Part shown: in pieces, positions 1 to 8,010 of the stretch
Layout: the number at the start of each line of letters is the position of its first letter
Position numbering within the stretch: position 1 is the stretch's first letter
Assembly (NCBI GenBank): GCA_016938425.1
Contig: JAFGUR010000281.1
Coordinates: 1 to 27,646, forward strand
Reading direction: 5' to 3'
From: Fusobacteriaceae bacterium
GTDB lineage: Bacteria; Fusobacteriota; Fusobacteriia; Fusobacteriales; Fusobacteriaceae
Length of the DNA stretch: 27,646 bases
Position numbers and translations under genes: made by a program
Notes under the pieces: generated by a model
Database searches by the model: none
What the model saw: the letters and a program-made list of their open reading frames with translations, nothing else
Told to the model about the DNA's origin: nothing

Positions 1-1
1 A

Positions 2-424
2 GCAGCAATGCAAGCTCCTTCAGCAGGGAATCAACAACCTTGGGAATTTCTTGTGGTAGAAAATAAGGAAACTTTGGGAAAATTATCTGAAATCAGTCAC
101 TATGCAACAATGCTTAAAGAGGCTCCGTTAGCTATTATTGTGCTTTCAAATGAAGAAAAAATGAAATTTCCTGAATATTGGCAACAAGATTTGGGAGCTG
201 CCACACAAAATATTTTAATTGAGGCAGTTGAGCTTGGTTTAGGATCTGTATGGCTAGGAGTGGCACCTTTAAAGGACAGAGAAGAATTCATAAGAAAAAT
301 GTTTAACTTACCACATAATATTACACCATTCAATATAATTGTTTTGGGTTATCCAAAGGATCCACAAATAAATAAATTTGTAGATAGATATGAAGAGAAT
401 AGAGTACATTTTGAAAAATATTAA
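2..424 (+). CDS. Nitroreductase family protein (5' end missing)
   Basis: C-terminal part of an FMN-dependent nitroreductase-fold oxidoreductase, which would reduce nitro or quinone-like substrates with NAD(P)H in the cytosol. The reading frame is open to the window edge and begins Ala-Ala-Met. The following PSAGNQQPW motif is the FMN-binding segment normally found some 30 residues into the family, so the real start lies upstream and the ATG at 8 is internal. LGLGSVWLG and the late GYPKDP are also typical of the family. About 140 residues are visible of the usual 170-200. A strong terminator follows directly, so this is the last gene of its transcript. The substrate cannot be inferred. Confidence 0.9.
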   Translation, partial: AAMQAPSAGNQQPWEFLVVENKETLGKLSEISHYATMLKEAPLAIIVLSNEEKMKFPEYWQQDLGAATQNILIEAVELGLGSVWLGVAPLKDREEFIRKMFNLPHNITPFNIIVLGYPKDPQINKFVDRYEENRVHFEKY

Positions 425-430
425 ATATAT

Positions 431-467
431 AAAAAGGACTTTCTAAATTATTTAGAGAGTCCTTTTT
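431..467 (+). terminator. Rho-independent terminator after nitroreductase
   Basis: A stem of about 16 bp (arms around AAAAGGACT and AGTCCTTTT, one G-T wobble) with a tiny loop ends in a T run, 6 bases after the nitroreductase stop codon. Confidence 0.85.
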
Positions 468-728
468 AGTTTGGGCGTATAGGGAAGTTTGCCTTAATAA
501 TTACAATGTTAGCTTTATTAAAATAAATAAAAAGTTAAATCATGAATTCAATAAAGGGATTTTTAATTTTTAATAGAATATAAATTATACAGTTATTTTA
601 ATTTTTATGGTTTTACAATATTAAAAAAATCTAAATGTGTAGTTTGATGATAGAGTGGCGATTAATCCAAAAATAAAGGTTTTGAAATTTTACAGTAAGC
701 TTAATAATTAAAATTAGGGGGTTAAATT
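468..728. other. Intergenic leader before the MCP gene
   Basis: About 260 bp of AT-rich sequence between the terminator and the MCP start. I see no convincing ORF, no inverted repeat of note and no clear -35/-10 pair. A G-rich ribosome binding site (GGGGG, 717-721) lies 7 bases before the ATG at 729. The MCP promoter should lie here but I could not place it. Confidence 0.4.
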
Positions 729-2702
729 ATGAACATTAGAAACAAAGTTACAATGGCAATTTCTACTGTTGCAGCAATAAGTTTAATAGTTGTTGGAGCT
801 ATTATGTATTATTTTATTTCTAACCTTATAGATAAGAGGGTTAGTGAAAGTTTAGAAAATACTTTAAACGGAAATATTTCTATTATGGAAGAATGGGTAA
901 AAGGCAAGGGGACAGCTTTAAAAATGATGAAAGATACTGTTGTATCAGTTGCTCCAGAAGGTTTATATGACCCAACAATGTTACTTTCATATAAAAATGA
1001 TCCTGAAATTACAGCGTTGTTTATTGCATATGATGATAAAGGTCTTGTGACAGAGCAAAAATTACCTCCAGGATATGACCCAACAATTCGCCCTTGGTTC
1101 ATAGGAGCAAAAGCATCAAATGGAGTTTTTGTTACAGATCCTTTTATAGACAAAAGTAATGGCAAAAATGCTACTTCTATATCACATGTAATAAATTTTC
1201 CTAATGGTAAAAAAGGGGTCGTTGCTGAAAATATTGGACTTACTTCACTTATAGAAAAATTTAAAGATGTAAAACTCATTGGTGATGGGTATATTATAAT
1301 TTTAGATAAGAAAGGCACTTTTGTTTCCCACCCAGATAAAGAATTATTGGGTAAAAATATAACTGAAATAAAGGGAATAGAGGGATTATCTAAAAGGGTA
1401 ATTGAAAATGATGAAGGCTATGAAAAGTATAAATATAAAGGTAGTAATAAAATTATAATTTGGAAGACTGTTCCTGGAACTACATGGAAAATGCAAGTTG
1501 CAATTAATGCAGATTTAGCTTCTAAAGAAAAACAAACTTCTTTATATTTGCTCTTAATTATTCTTTTGGTGAGTTTAGCTGTCTCTATATTAATTGGAAT
1601 AATAATAGCTAAAAGTATAGGAAAACCTATTCAAAAAATTGCAGAAAGCTGTGATATAATAGCCTCTGGAGATTTTTCTAAGGAAATTGATAGTAGTTTG
1701 ATTCTTAGAAATGATGAAGTAGGAATTTTAGCAAAAGGATTTAAAAAAATTGAAGAAAGTGTAAATAGTATTTTTCATGAAATAAAAAATTCTGTACAAA
1801 TTATAACAGATTCTTCTAAGGAATTATCTTCTAAGATTGAAGAAATTAGTAGTGGAGCGCAAAGTCAAGCAGAAAATACAATGAATGTATCAGAAGCAAC
1901 AGTAAGTTTTAAGGAAAGTATGAATAAAGTATTGGATAATATCAGAAATCAAGTAGCAGGAGTAGAAGAAACTGCAAGTTCAATTTCAGAAATATCTAAT
2001 ACAGTTAATGATGTTTTGAAAAATACGGATGTTACAAAAGCTATTTCAAATAAGGCAACAGAAGCTTCAAAAAATGGAAATATAAAGGTAGAAGAAGCTT
2101 TAAAAAGTATGGGAGAAATGGAAGCAGTTACAAAACAAATTGAAGAAGCAGTAAAAGGAATTAATGCTATATCAGAACAAACTAATTTGTTAGCATTAAA
2201 TGCAGCTATAGAAGCAGCTAGGGCAGGAGAAGCTGGTAAGGGATTTGCAGTTGTAGCAGAGGAAGTAAAAAAATTAGCAGAAAATTCTAAAAAATTTACA
2301 GAAGTAATTGTTAATTTAATTCATAATTTGAGAGGAAAATCAGAAGAAAATTACAAACTTTCATCTTTTGTAAGTGAAAATTTAAAAGGAATTACAGAAA
2401 AAGTTATGAATACAAATAATGAATTGGAAAATGTATCAAATTCTATGAGGGTGCAAGATGCTTCTATAAAAGAAATTAGTGAAGCTATTACAAATATTTC
2501 AGTTGGTAGCTCAAATGTGGAAATGCTGGTAACAGAAGAAATAGAAAAATTAGATAGCTCTATAATTTCTATAGAGTCAATTTCAGATGTAGCACAGCAA
2601 ACAGCTCATAATACAGAAAGAATATTAAATGCTTCATTAGAATTGGCAAAAGAAACCTCAAAAGTAAATGAAGCCATTAGTAAAATAATAATAAAAATGT
2701 AA
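729..2702 (+). CDS. Methyl-accepting chemotaxis protein, dCache sensor
   Basis: Transmembrane chemoreceptor of 657 aa that would signal ligand occupancy to CheA/CheW. Residues 9-32 form the first membrane helix. About 33-270 form an extracytoplasmic dCache-like sensor, with the motif YDPTIRPWF at 116-124 and DGYIIILDKKGTFVSHP around 186-202, both typical of amino-acid or small-molecule sensing Cache domains. Residues 272-295 are the second membrane helix and about 296-350 a HAMP domain. The rest is a coiled-coil signalling hairpin whose tip (EQTNLLALNAAIEAARAGEAG, about 493-513) is the conserved CheA/CheW contact. No C-terminal CheR-docking pentapeptide is seen. The gene stands alone between two terminators, with no che or flagellar genes nearby. 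The ligand is unknown. Confidence 0.95.
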   Translation: MNIRNKVTMAISTVAAISLIVVGAIMYYFISNLIDKRVSESLENTLNGNISIMEEWVKGKGTALKMMKDTVVSVAPEGLYDPTMLLSYKNDPEITALFIAYDDKGLVTEQKLPPGYDPTIRPWFIGAKASNGVFVTDPFIDKSNGKNATSISHVINFPNGKKGVVAENIGLTSLIEKFKDVKLIGDGYIIILDKKGTFVSHPDKELLGKNITEIKGIEGLSKRVIENDEGYEKYKYKGSNKIIIWKTVPGTTWKMQVAINADLASKEKQTSLYLLLIILLVSLAVSILIGIIIAKSIGKPIQKIAESCDIIASGDFSKEIDSSLILRNDEVGILAKGFKKIEESVNSIFHEIKNSVQIITDSSKELSSKIEEISSGAQSQAENTMNVSEATVSFKESMNKVLDNIRNQVAGVEETASSISEISNTVNDVLKNTDVTKAISNKATEASKNGNIKVEEALKSMGEMEAVTKQIEEAVKGINAISEQTNLLALNAAIEAARAGEAGKGFAVVAEEVKKLAENSKKFTEVIVNLIHNLRGKSEENYKLSSFVSENLKGITEKVMNTNNELENVSNSMRVQDASIKEISEAITNISVGSSNVEMLVTEEIEKLDSSIISIESISDVAQQTAHNTERILNASLELAKETSKVNEAISKIIIKM

Positions 2703-2722
2703 TTTTAAGTGAATAAAAAAAT

Positions 2723-2764
2723 AAAGAGAACTATTATGGCTATAAACGTAATAGTTCTCTTTTT
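2723..2764. terminator. Bidirectional terminator between MCP and fplA
   Basis: A 14-bp perfect stem (arms 2723-2736 and 2749-2762, AAAGAGAACTATTA) with a 12-base loop is flanked by a T run on the plus side and an A run on the other. It lies between two convergent genes, so it can serve both strands. Confidence 0.85.
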
Positions 2765-2768
2765 AATT

Positions 2769-4910
2769 TTAAAAATTATATCCAATGTTAAAATAAGAAA
2801 TGATACTTTCTTCGTTACTTGTCGCTAAAATAAATTGAATAGGACCTAAAGGTGTTTTAGCTCCAACTCCTATTCCCCCACCAATAAGTATTTTATCAGT
2901 ATAAACTTCATTAGGAGTTATAAACGCCATATTATAACGTAAGAAAATATATCTAGAAGGTTTAAATTCATAAAAAAGTTCTTCAAATCCTGAATAAATT
3001 TTTTCGGAAATTTGAGAAGAAGTTTTTAATCCCCAAAAATAAATGGAATTATTCCTATTATATATTCCACCTAATCTTGGAATATAATAAGGAGAAATAG
3101 AATCTCCTTCTATATAGGCACTTTCTCCTCCAAAATTAGAAATTAATTTATTGTTCAATTTTAGAGGTTTATTAAATTTTAGTGTGTATCTTAAAAAATC
3201 TAAGTCACCTATATTTTCATCAGAATATTGAAGTTCAAAATCCATAAATGCCCCATTTTTAGGAAAATACTTATTATCAAGAGAATCATAAAAATATTTA
3301 AAGAAAACAACATTATATGAATTGTTAAATTGAATTTCATTGTACAAGGTTAATAATGTATTTGACTCTATTTTTAGAGATTCTTTTTTAATACCTAATC
3401 CTATCATTTGATTGTTAGAAAGAAATGTTCCAAGCATAAAATCAAAGTTTAAAATTTCAAGATTTAAATCAAGTATTTTTTTATCTTTCATAAATACACT
3501 GAAATCATCTATATTAGAATATTCAACAGATGCAGAATATCCAAATTTGTTTAAAGATCCTACATACCAAGTGTTTCTTAACTTTATAACTTCATCCTTA
3601 CCTAATAAAGCTTCAAAAGAAGATTTACTTCCAGAGGAGCCTAATCCTTTTGAAGTAGCTTTTACAAAAAATTCACCTTTGCTAAAATCATTATAATTAA
3701 ATCCTAATTTTAATTCTTTGTTTCCAACCTCTTCAACATTTATAACAAGTTTTTTTCCAATAATTTTATAATCTACTTTAGAAAAAAATCTAAAGTTATA
3801 AATTTTTTTCATTAGTTCAGTTAATTCTTCTTTGGTAAATTCTGTAGGAAGTTTTATGTTAAGCATTTTTTCAATTGAGTCTTCTTCAAAGTTTTTATTC
3901 CCTTTTATGACTATATCTTCTATTAAAAATTTATCGATTTTCTTTATTTTTTTCGATTTTATTTCATTAAATTTTTCTTCATTTTTAAATTTTCTTAATT
4001 CATCTAAATGTTCTCTAGCAACTCTTTCACCTTCTGTAATAATGTCTTTGGCTTTCTCAAAAGATAATAACTCAAATTCATTCATATTTGGCAAAAACAA
4101 AAGATCTATTTTTTTTCTAGCCTCATTAGTAGCTTCTACTTTTTTATATGTTGAAGTTTGATTTATTATATCAATAAAACTTTCTATTTCTTCCTTCTTT
4201 TTTAGCTGCCCACCAATGTCCACACCAATTAGATAGTCAGCACCCATACTAAGAGCTACTGAAGCAGGGAAGTTATTAACAACACCGCCATCAATAAGAA
4301 GTTTATTGTCAATCTCAACAGGAGCTAAAAGACTCGGTAGAGACATGCTGGCTCTAATGGCATCTGGTAAATATCCTTTATTTAGTACAACTTCCTTACC
4401 AGTTTCAACATCTGTTGCGACACATGCAAAAGGGATTGGTAATTTAGAAAAATCATCAATGTCTTTTGCATCTAAATATAATTCAGATAAAACATTATCT
4501 ATATTTTGTCCTTTAACAACACCTTTAGGTAATTCTAGTTTCCATTTTTTTAAAGGAAAAGAAAAAGCATATTTATCTCGGTCGCTTTTATTCTCTATTA
4601 AATCATCTTTTCTTTCAATAAAATCATTAAAATAATTAATCCATTCTTTACTTAAGATAATTTCTTCAATTTCTTTACCAGTATATCCCATAGCATAAAA
4701 GGCTCCAATGATACTTCCCATACTAGTTCCAGCAATATAATCTACAGGAATTTTTTCTTCATCAAGAACTTTTAATACACCAATATGGGCAAAACCTTTT
4801 GCACCTCCACCACTTAAAACAAGTCCTAATTTCTTTTTTTCTAGTGGAGAAATATCTTCACAAAAAATAACATTTAAAACAACAATAAAGATAAAGAAAA
4901 TTTTTTTCAC
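2769..4910 (-). CDS. fplA: Patatin-like phospholipase autotransporter (type Vd), FplA-like
   Basis: Single-chain outer-membrane phospholipase A of 713 aa. Residues 1-17 are a signal peptide. The patatin domain follows (about 28-215), with oxyanion loop GGGAKG at 34-39, nucleophile Ser63 in GTSMG, and catalytic Asp207 in DGG. About 326-393 form one POTRA domain. The rest is a predicted beta-barrel ending in Asn-Phe, as expected for BAM-inserted proteins. This order (patatin–POTRA–barrel) defines type Vd secretion, and FplA is the described Fusobacterium member, which cleaves phospholipids at the cell surface. The start is GTG at 4908-4910, chosen because a GGAG ribosome binding site (4917-4920) lies 6 bases upstream and the signal peptide begins there. 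The gene is monocistronic. Assignment to fplA rests on architecture, not on a search. Confidence 0.92.
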   Translation of the reverse strand: MKKIFFIFIVVLNVIFCEDISPLEKKKLGLVLSGGGAKGFAHIGVLKVLDEEKIPVDYIAGTSMGSIIGAFYAMGYTGKEIEEIILSKEWINYFNDFIERKDDLIENKSDRDKYAFSFPLKKWKLELPKGVVKGQNIDNVLSELYLDAKDIDDFSKLPIPFACVATDVETGKEVVLNKGYLPDAIRASMSLPSLLAPVEIDNKLLIDGGVVNNFPASVALSMGADYLIGVDIGGQLKKKEEIESFIDIINQTSTYKKVEATNEARKKIDLLFLPNMNEFELLSFEKAKDIITEGERVAREHLDELRKFKNEEKFNEIKSKKIKKIDKFLIEDIVIKGNKNFEEDSIEKMLNIKLPTEFTKEELTELMKKIYNFRFFSKVDYKIIGKKLVINVEEVGNKELKLGFNYNDFSKGEFFVKATSKGLGSSGSKSSFEALLGKDEVIKLRNTWYVGSLNKFGYSASVEYSNIDDFSVFMKDKKILDLNLEILNFDFMLGTFLSNNQMIGLGIKKESLKIESNTLLTLYNEIQFNNSYNVVFFKYFYDSLDNKYFPKNGAFMDFELQYSDENIGDLDFLRYTLKFNKPLKLNNKLISNFGGESAYIEGDSISPYYIPRLGGIYNRNNSIYFWGLKTSSQISEKIYSGFEELFYEFKPSRYIFLRYNMAFITPNEVYTDKILIGGGIGVGAKTPLGPIQFILATSNEESIISYFNIGYNF

Positions 4911-5022
4911 GATTAGCTCCTTTTATTAAATATTGGTAACTCTCAGGCATCTAAAAAAATTAAAATATCAAGCTTTTATACGTACATACCGTGCGAGGAG
5001 GAAATTTGCGGGGAGCGTAGCC
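4911..5022. other. Upstream region of fplA with locally GC-richer stretch
   Basis: Besides the fplA ribosome binding site, this holds a stretch (about 4980-5022) visibly richer in G and C than its surroundings. It ends in GCGTAGCC (5015-5022), which is repeated beyond the adjacent insertion. I could not place the fplA promoter with confidence. A CTGAGA on the minus strand recalls a TPP riboswitch, but the rest of that fold is absent. Confidence 0.35.
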
Positions 5023-5161
5023 TCAATGTCATCAACTTAAGAAATTTTATAGCATAACTTGCTCAAATTATAAGCTGTAATGAAAGTTAAAAATCAAGTC
5101 TCCCCTTATCAGGGGGAGATTTAGAGGGGGTTGTTTAGATTCACTAAGTTGATGACATTGG
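5023..5161. mobile_element. 139-bp MITE-like element with 16-bp perfect terminal inverted repeats
   Basis: The ends are a perfect 16-bp inverted repeat: CAATGTCATCAACTTA at 5024-5039 and its reverse complement at 5145-5160. The unit is bracketed by the identical octamer GCGTAGCC at 5015-5022 and 5162-5169, placed exactly where an 8-bp target duplication would lie. Removing the element and one octamer rejoins the flanks cleanly. Inside, 5099-5119 forms a G/C hairpin (TCTCCCC and GGGGAGA arms). There is no room for a transposase, so if mobile it would be moved in trans. No second copy is seen in this window. Confidence 0.7.
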
Positions 5162-5399
5162 GCGTAGCCCACACTCAGGTTAAGGTAAACACAATTCCTT
5201 GTTATGACTCTAAAAATTGATTTTACTATGTTTGGTTATACTTGAGTTACAAATATTGTTTGTAGATTTGTTTTCTACTTAAATTACTAAGAAATTATAA
5301 GTATAAATTGAAATGTGACAAAGCCACTATTTTTATTAAAATTGCCTATTTAATACCCATGTTACTTTAGGAATCAGCTGATGTCAATAAAAATCTATT
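5162..5399. other. Intergenic remainder, nothing recognised
   Basis: AT-rich sequence downstream of both minus-strand neighbours' control regions. No credible ORF, promoter or repeat was found apart from the GCGTAGCC octamer at its left end. Confidence 0.4.
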
Positions 5400-5449
5400 A
5401 ACAATAAGAAAAGAGAAATTCAAATTTGAATTTCTCTTTTCTTATTGTT
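5400..5449 (-). terminator. 50-bp perfect palindrome, terminator of the 194-aa gene
   Basis: Bases 5400-5424 are the exact reverse complement of 5425-5449, centred on AAATTT, with no mismatch. The last 8 bases (5442-5449) overlap the stop codon and final codons of the minus-strand gene, so the hairpin would form at the very end of its mRNA. The minus-strand arm is rich in T (CTCTTTTCTTATTGTT), which fits intrinsic termination, although the usual clean U tract after the stem is poor. Confidence 0.7.
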
Positions 5450-6026
5450 GTTGTAAACATTTTTTATTTTGTAAATAAATTTCTTTTATCCAATCATTTA
5501 ACATACCATCAAATGTCAAATGCCATATTTTATTTTCTTTTTCAAGGGCTACAGGATAAACAATTTGGTATTTTTTCTTAAAAGCTTCAAGTTCTTCTTT
5601 TTTTCCAATAAGGTCAGTGCATTTTTTAGAAGTTCTAGTGTTAAAACTAGATAAATCAACATTGATATCAAAGTATTTTAAAACATCCTTTTTCCCAACA
5701 TAGTCTCTAGAGTTAAAATCAAATCCATTTCTTGTATGTGAAAATAGTAAAAAACATTTATTTTTTTGCCCCAGTTCTCCAAGTGCTTCACCATCAAGCT
5801 GGATATTAAAAATAGTTTTAATTTCTTTATGTTTTTTGTATTGTGGATAATCAGATAAAAAATCTTCTACCTCATAATTAATATTTTTTAAATTAATATT
5901 TTTAGCAATGATATCAAGACTAACAAATTTTTTATCATTTTTCATATTTGTAAAACAGTTAGTATCAATTTTTTCTTTTATGTAGTCTTCTGGGTAATAC
6001 TCTAATAGCTTTTCTAATAACTTCAT
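5442..6026 (-). CDS. Hypothetical protein, 194 aa
   Basis: I do not recognise this protein. It is Lys-, Asp- and Asn-rich, has no signal peptide or membrane helix, and so is probably cytosolic. A central segment (about 85-115) reads CFLLFSHTRNGFDFNSRDYVG and the C-terminal third has WHLTFDGMLNDWI before a short tail ending in three Gln. There are two Cys in the last 60 residues but no motif I can assign. The start is supported by AGGTGAG about 4 bases upstream of the ATG. The gene is alone on its strand, with an extended -10 upstream and the 50-bp palindrome at its 3' end. Base composition resembles its neighbours. Confidence 0.75.
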   Translation of the reverse strand: MKLLEKLLEYYPEDYIKEKIDTNCFTNMKNDKKFVSLDIIAKNINLKNINYEVEDFLSDYPQYKKHKEIKTIFNIQLDGEALGELGQKNKCFLLFSHTRNGFDFNSRDYVGKKDVLKYFDINVDLSSFNTRTSKKCTDLIGKKEELEAFKKKYQIVYPVALEKENKIWHLTFDGMLNDWIKEIYLQNKKCLQQQ

Positions 6027-6069
6027 TTCTCACCTCTTAAATTTAATTTTTTTTAACTACTTATTTATA

Positions 6070-6080
6070 ATTCTATCATA
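6070..6080 (-). promoter_or_regulatory. Extended -10 promoter core for the 194-aa gene
   Basis: On the minus strand this reads TATGATAGAAT, a TGn extension plus TAGAAT, about 45 bases before the start codon. It is one base from the TATGATATAAT cores seen elsewhere in the window. No good -35 is at standard spacing. Confidence 0.5.
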
Positions 6081-6250
6081 CTTTTCAAAAAAAAGATACC
6101 AAAAAATCTATAGTTCATAAAATATTATTTTTTATAATTTTAATTATAAAGAAGCATTCTATTGACTACACATAATTAATATACTAAAATTTTTCCTTGA
6201 AATTTTTATCGATTTAGTAAACTTAAAATTAGTATTAAAAAAATAAAATC

Positions 6251-6261
6251 TATGTTATAAT
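6251..6261 (+). promoter_or_regulatory. Extended -10 promoter core for the YgiQ-like gene
   Basis: TATGTTATAAT contains a perfect TATAAT (6256-6261) with TG one base upstream, 29 bases before the start at 6291. The -35 position is weak, as is common for extended -10 promoters. Confidence 0.6.
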
Positions 6262-6290
6262 ATAGAGAATTTTTAAAGAGGTGATATAGA

Positions 6291-7988
6291 ATGTTTTTGC
6301 CTACTACAAGAGAAGAAATGAACGAGTTAGGTTGGGATAAATTAGATATAATATTGGTGGCTGGAGATACTTATTTGGATACTTCATTTAATGGGACTGC
6401 TGTTATCGGGAAAGTGTTATATAGTGAAGGTTATAAAGTAGGAATTATAGCACAACCAGATGTAACAAATTCAGTAGATATAACTAGACTAGGAGAGCCA
6501 AAATTATTTTGGGCAGTATCAGCAGGATGTGTAGATTCGATGGTTGCAAACTATACAGCCCTTAGAAAAAAGAGAAGAAAAGATGACTTTACTCCAGGAG
6601 GAGAAAATAATAGAAGACCAGACAGAGCCACAATAGTTTATACTAATTTGATTAAATCTAATTTTAAAGAAAGTTTGATTGTATTAGGAGGCATTGAAGC
6701 AAGCCTTAGAAGAATAGTTCATTATGATTTTTGGAGTAATAAACTAAGAAAGCCTGTTATTTTTGATGCTAAAGCAGATATTTTATCCTATGGTATGGGA
6801 GAAAAATCAATGGTTCAACTTGCTAAAGCAATAGAAAAAGGTGAATCATATAAGGATATTAGAGGACTTTGTTACATAGATAAAGAAAAAAAAGATGGGT
6901 ATTCTGAACTGCCTTCTTTTGATGAGTGTGTAAATGACAAAGATAAATTTGTAGAAGCCTTTAATTTATTCTATAAAAATAATGACTCAATAACAGCTAA
7001 GGGATTGGTGCAGAAAATTGATACAAGATATTTAATTCAAAATCCACCAAGTGAAAACCTTACAACAGAAGAACTTGATAAAGTTTATGATATAGAATAT
7101 GAAAGAGATGTTCATCCATATTATAAAAAGGATGGAGAAGTAAAAGCTTTGGAAACTATAAAGTATTCTATAACAACTCATAGAGGATGTTATGGGGAAT
7201 GTAATTTTTGTGCAATAGCTGTTCATCAAGGTAGAAGAATTATAGAGAGAAGTGAAAAATCTATAATTGATGAAGCTAAGAATTTAACTGAAATAAAAGG
7301 TTTTAAAGGATACATATCAGATGTTGGGGGACCAACAGCAAATATGTATGGAATAGAATGTGATAAGAAAAAAGAAAAAGGTGCTTGTGTGGATAAAAGA
7401 TGTTTATTTCCAACAAGTTGTAAGGCATTAAAACCATCACATAAAAAATATACTAATTTATTACAAAGGATATCAAATATCCCTAAGGTAAAAAAAGTTT
7501 TTGTAGCTTCTGGAATTAGGTATGATATGATTTTGGATGACAAGAAAGATGGAGACGCTTTTCTTGAAGAAATAGTAAAAAATCATGTTTCTGGTCAAAT
7601 GAAAATTGCTCCAGAACATGCAACGGATAAAGTTTTAAATGTAATGGGAAAACAAGGGAAATCTTTACTTGTAAATTTTAGAGATAAATTTAATAAACTT
7701 AACAAAAAATTAGGGAAAAATCAGTTTTTAACTTATTATTTTATAGCTGCTCATCCAGGATGTAATGAGCAAGATATGTTAGAGTTAAAAGATTTTACTA
7801 TGAAGGAACTTAATTTAAACCCAGAACAAGTACAGGTTTTTACGCCGACTCCCTCAACATATTCAACACTTATGTATTATACAGAAATGAATCCTTTTAC
7901 AAATAAAAAAATATTTGTAGAAAAAGATTTGAAGAAAAAAGAGAAGCAAAAAGAAAGATTAACAATTAGAAAAAAATTAAAAAAATAG
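6291..7988 (+). CDS. YgiQ family radical SAM protein (UPF0313)
   Basis: Radical SAM enzyme of 565 aa in the YgiQ/UPF0313 family, whose substrate is not established. The family N-terminal region opens with FLPTTREEM and carries IEASLRR around 135-141. The radical SAM motif is C300-x3-C304-x2-C307 in THRGCYGECNFC, which would hold a [4Fe-4S] cluster with S-adenosylmethionine. TPTPSTYSTLMYYTE near the C-terminus is also conserved. The protein is shorter than the E. coli homologue (over 700 aa), mainly because it lacks an extended C-terminus, ending instead in a Lys-rich tail. AGAGGTGAT lies before the ATG. der follows after 22 bp, so the two are probably co-transcribed. Confidence 0.93.
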   Translation: MFLPTTREEMNELGWDKLDIILVAGDTYLDTSFNGTAVIGKVLYSEGYKVGIIAQPDVTNSVDITRLGEPKLFWAVSAGCVDSMVANYTALRKKRRKDDFTPGGENNRRPDRATIVYTNLIKSNFKESLIVLGGIEASLRRIVHYDFWSNKLRKPVIFDAKADILSYGMGEKSMVQLAKAIEKGESYKDIRGLCYIDKEKKDGYSELPSFDECVNDKDKFVEAFNLFYKNNDSITAKGLVQKIDTRYLIQNPPSENLTTEELDKVYDIEYERDVHPYYKKDGEVKALETIKYSITTHRGCYGECNFCAIAVHQGRRIIERSEKSIIDEAKNLTEIKGFKGYISDVGGPTANMYGIECDKKKEKGACVDKRCLFPTSCKALKPSHKKYTNLLQRISNIPKVKKVFVASGIRYDMILDDKKDGDAFLEEIVKNHVSGQMKIAPEHATDKVLNVMGKQGKSLLVNFRDKFNKLNKKLGKNQFLTYYFIAAHPGCNEQDMLELKDFTMKELNLNPEQVQVFTPTPSTYSTLMYYTEMNPFTNKKIFVEKDLKKKEKQKERLTIRKKLKK

Positions 7989-8010
7989 ATAAATAAGGAG
8001 GTTTACTTAG

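Noticed and set aside
809..1318. Minus-strand ORF of 169 codons opposite the MCP gene
   Set aside because: It is fully inside a well-supported gene and has no ribosome binding site or recognisable motif.
4930..4960. TPP riboswitch suggested by CTGAGA on the minus strand upstream of fplA
   Set aside because: The second conserved TPP motif and paired arms are absent, and fplA has no thiamine link.
5131..5220. Short open frame through the right end of the 139-bp element (reads ...KLMTLGVAHTQ...)
   Set aside because: No start with a ribosome binding site, only about 30 codons, and it spans the insertion boundary, so it is a chance reading.
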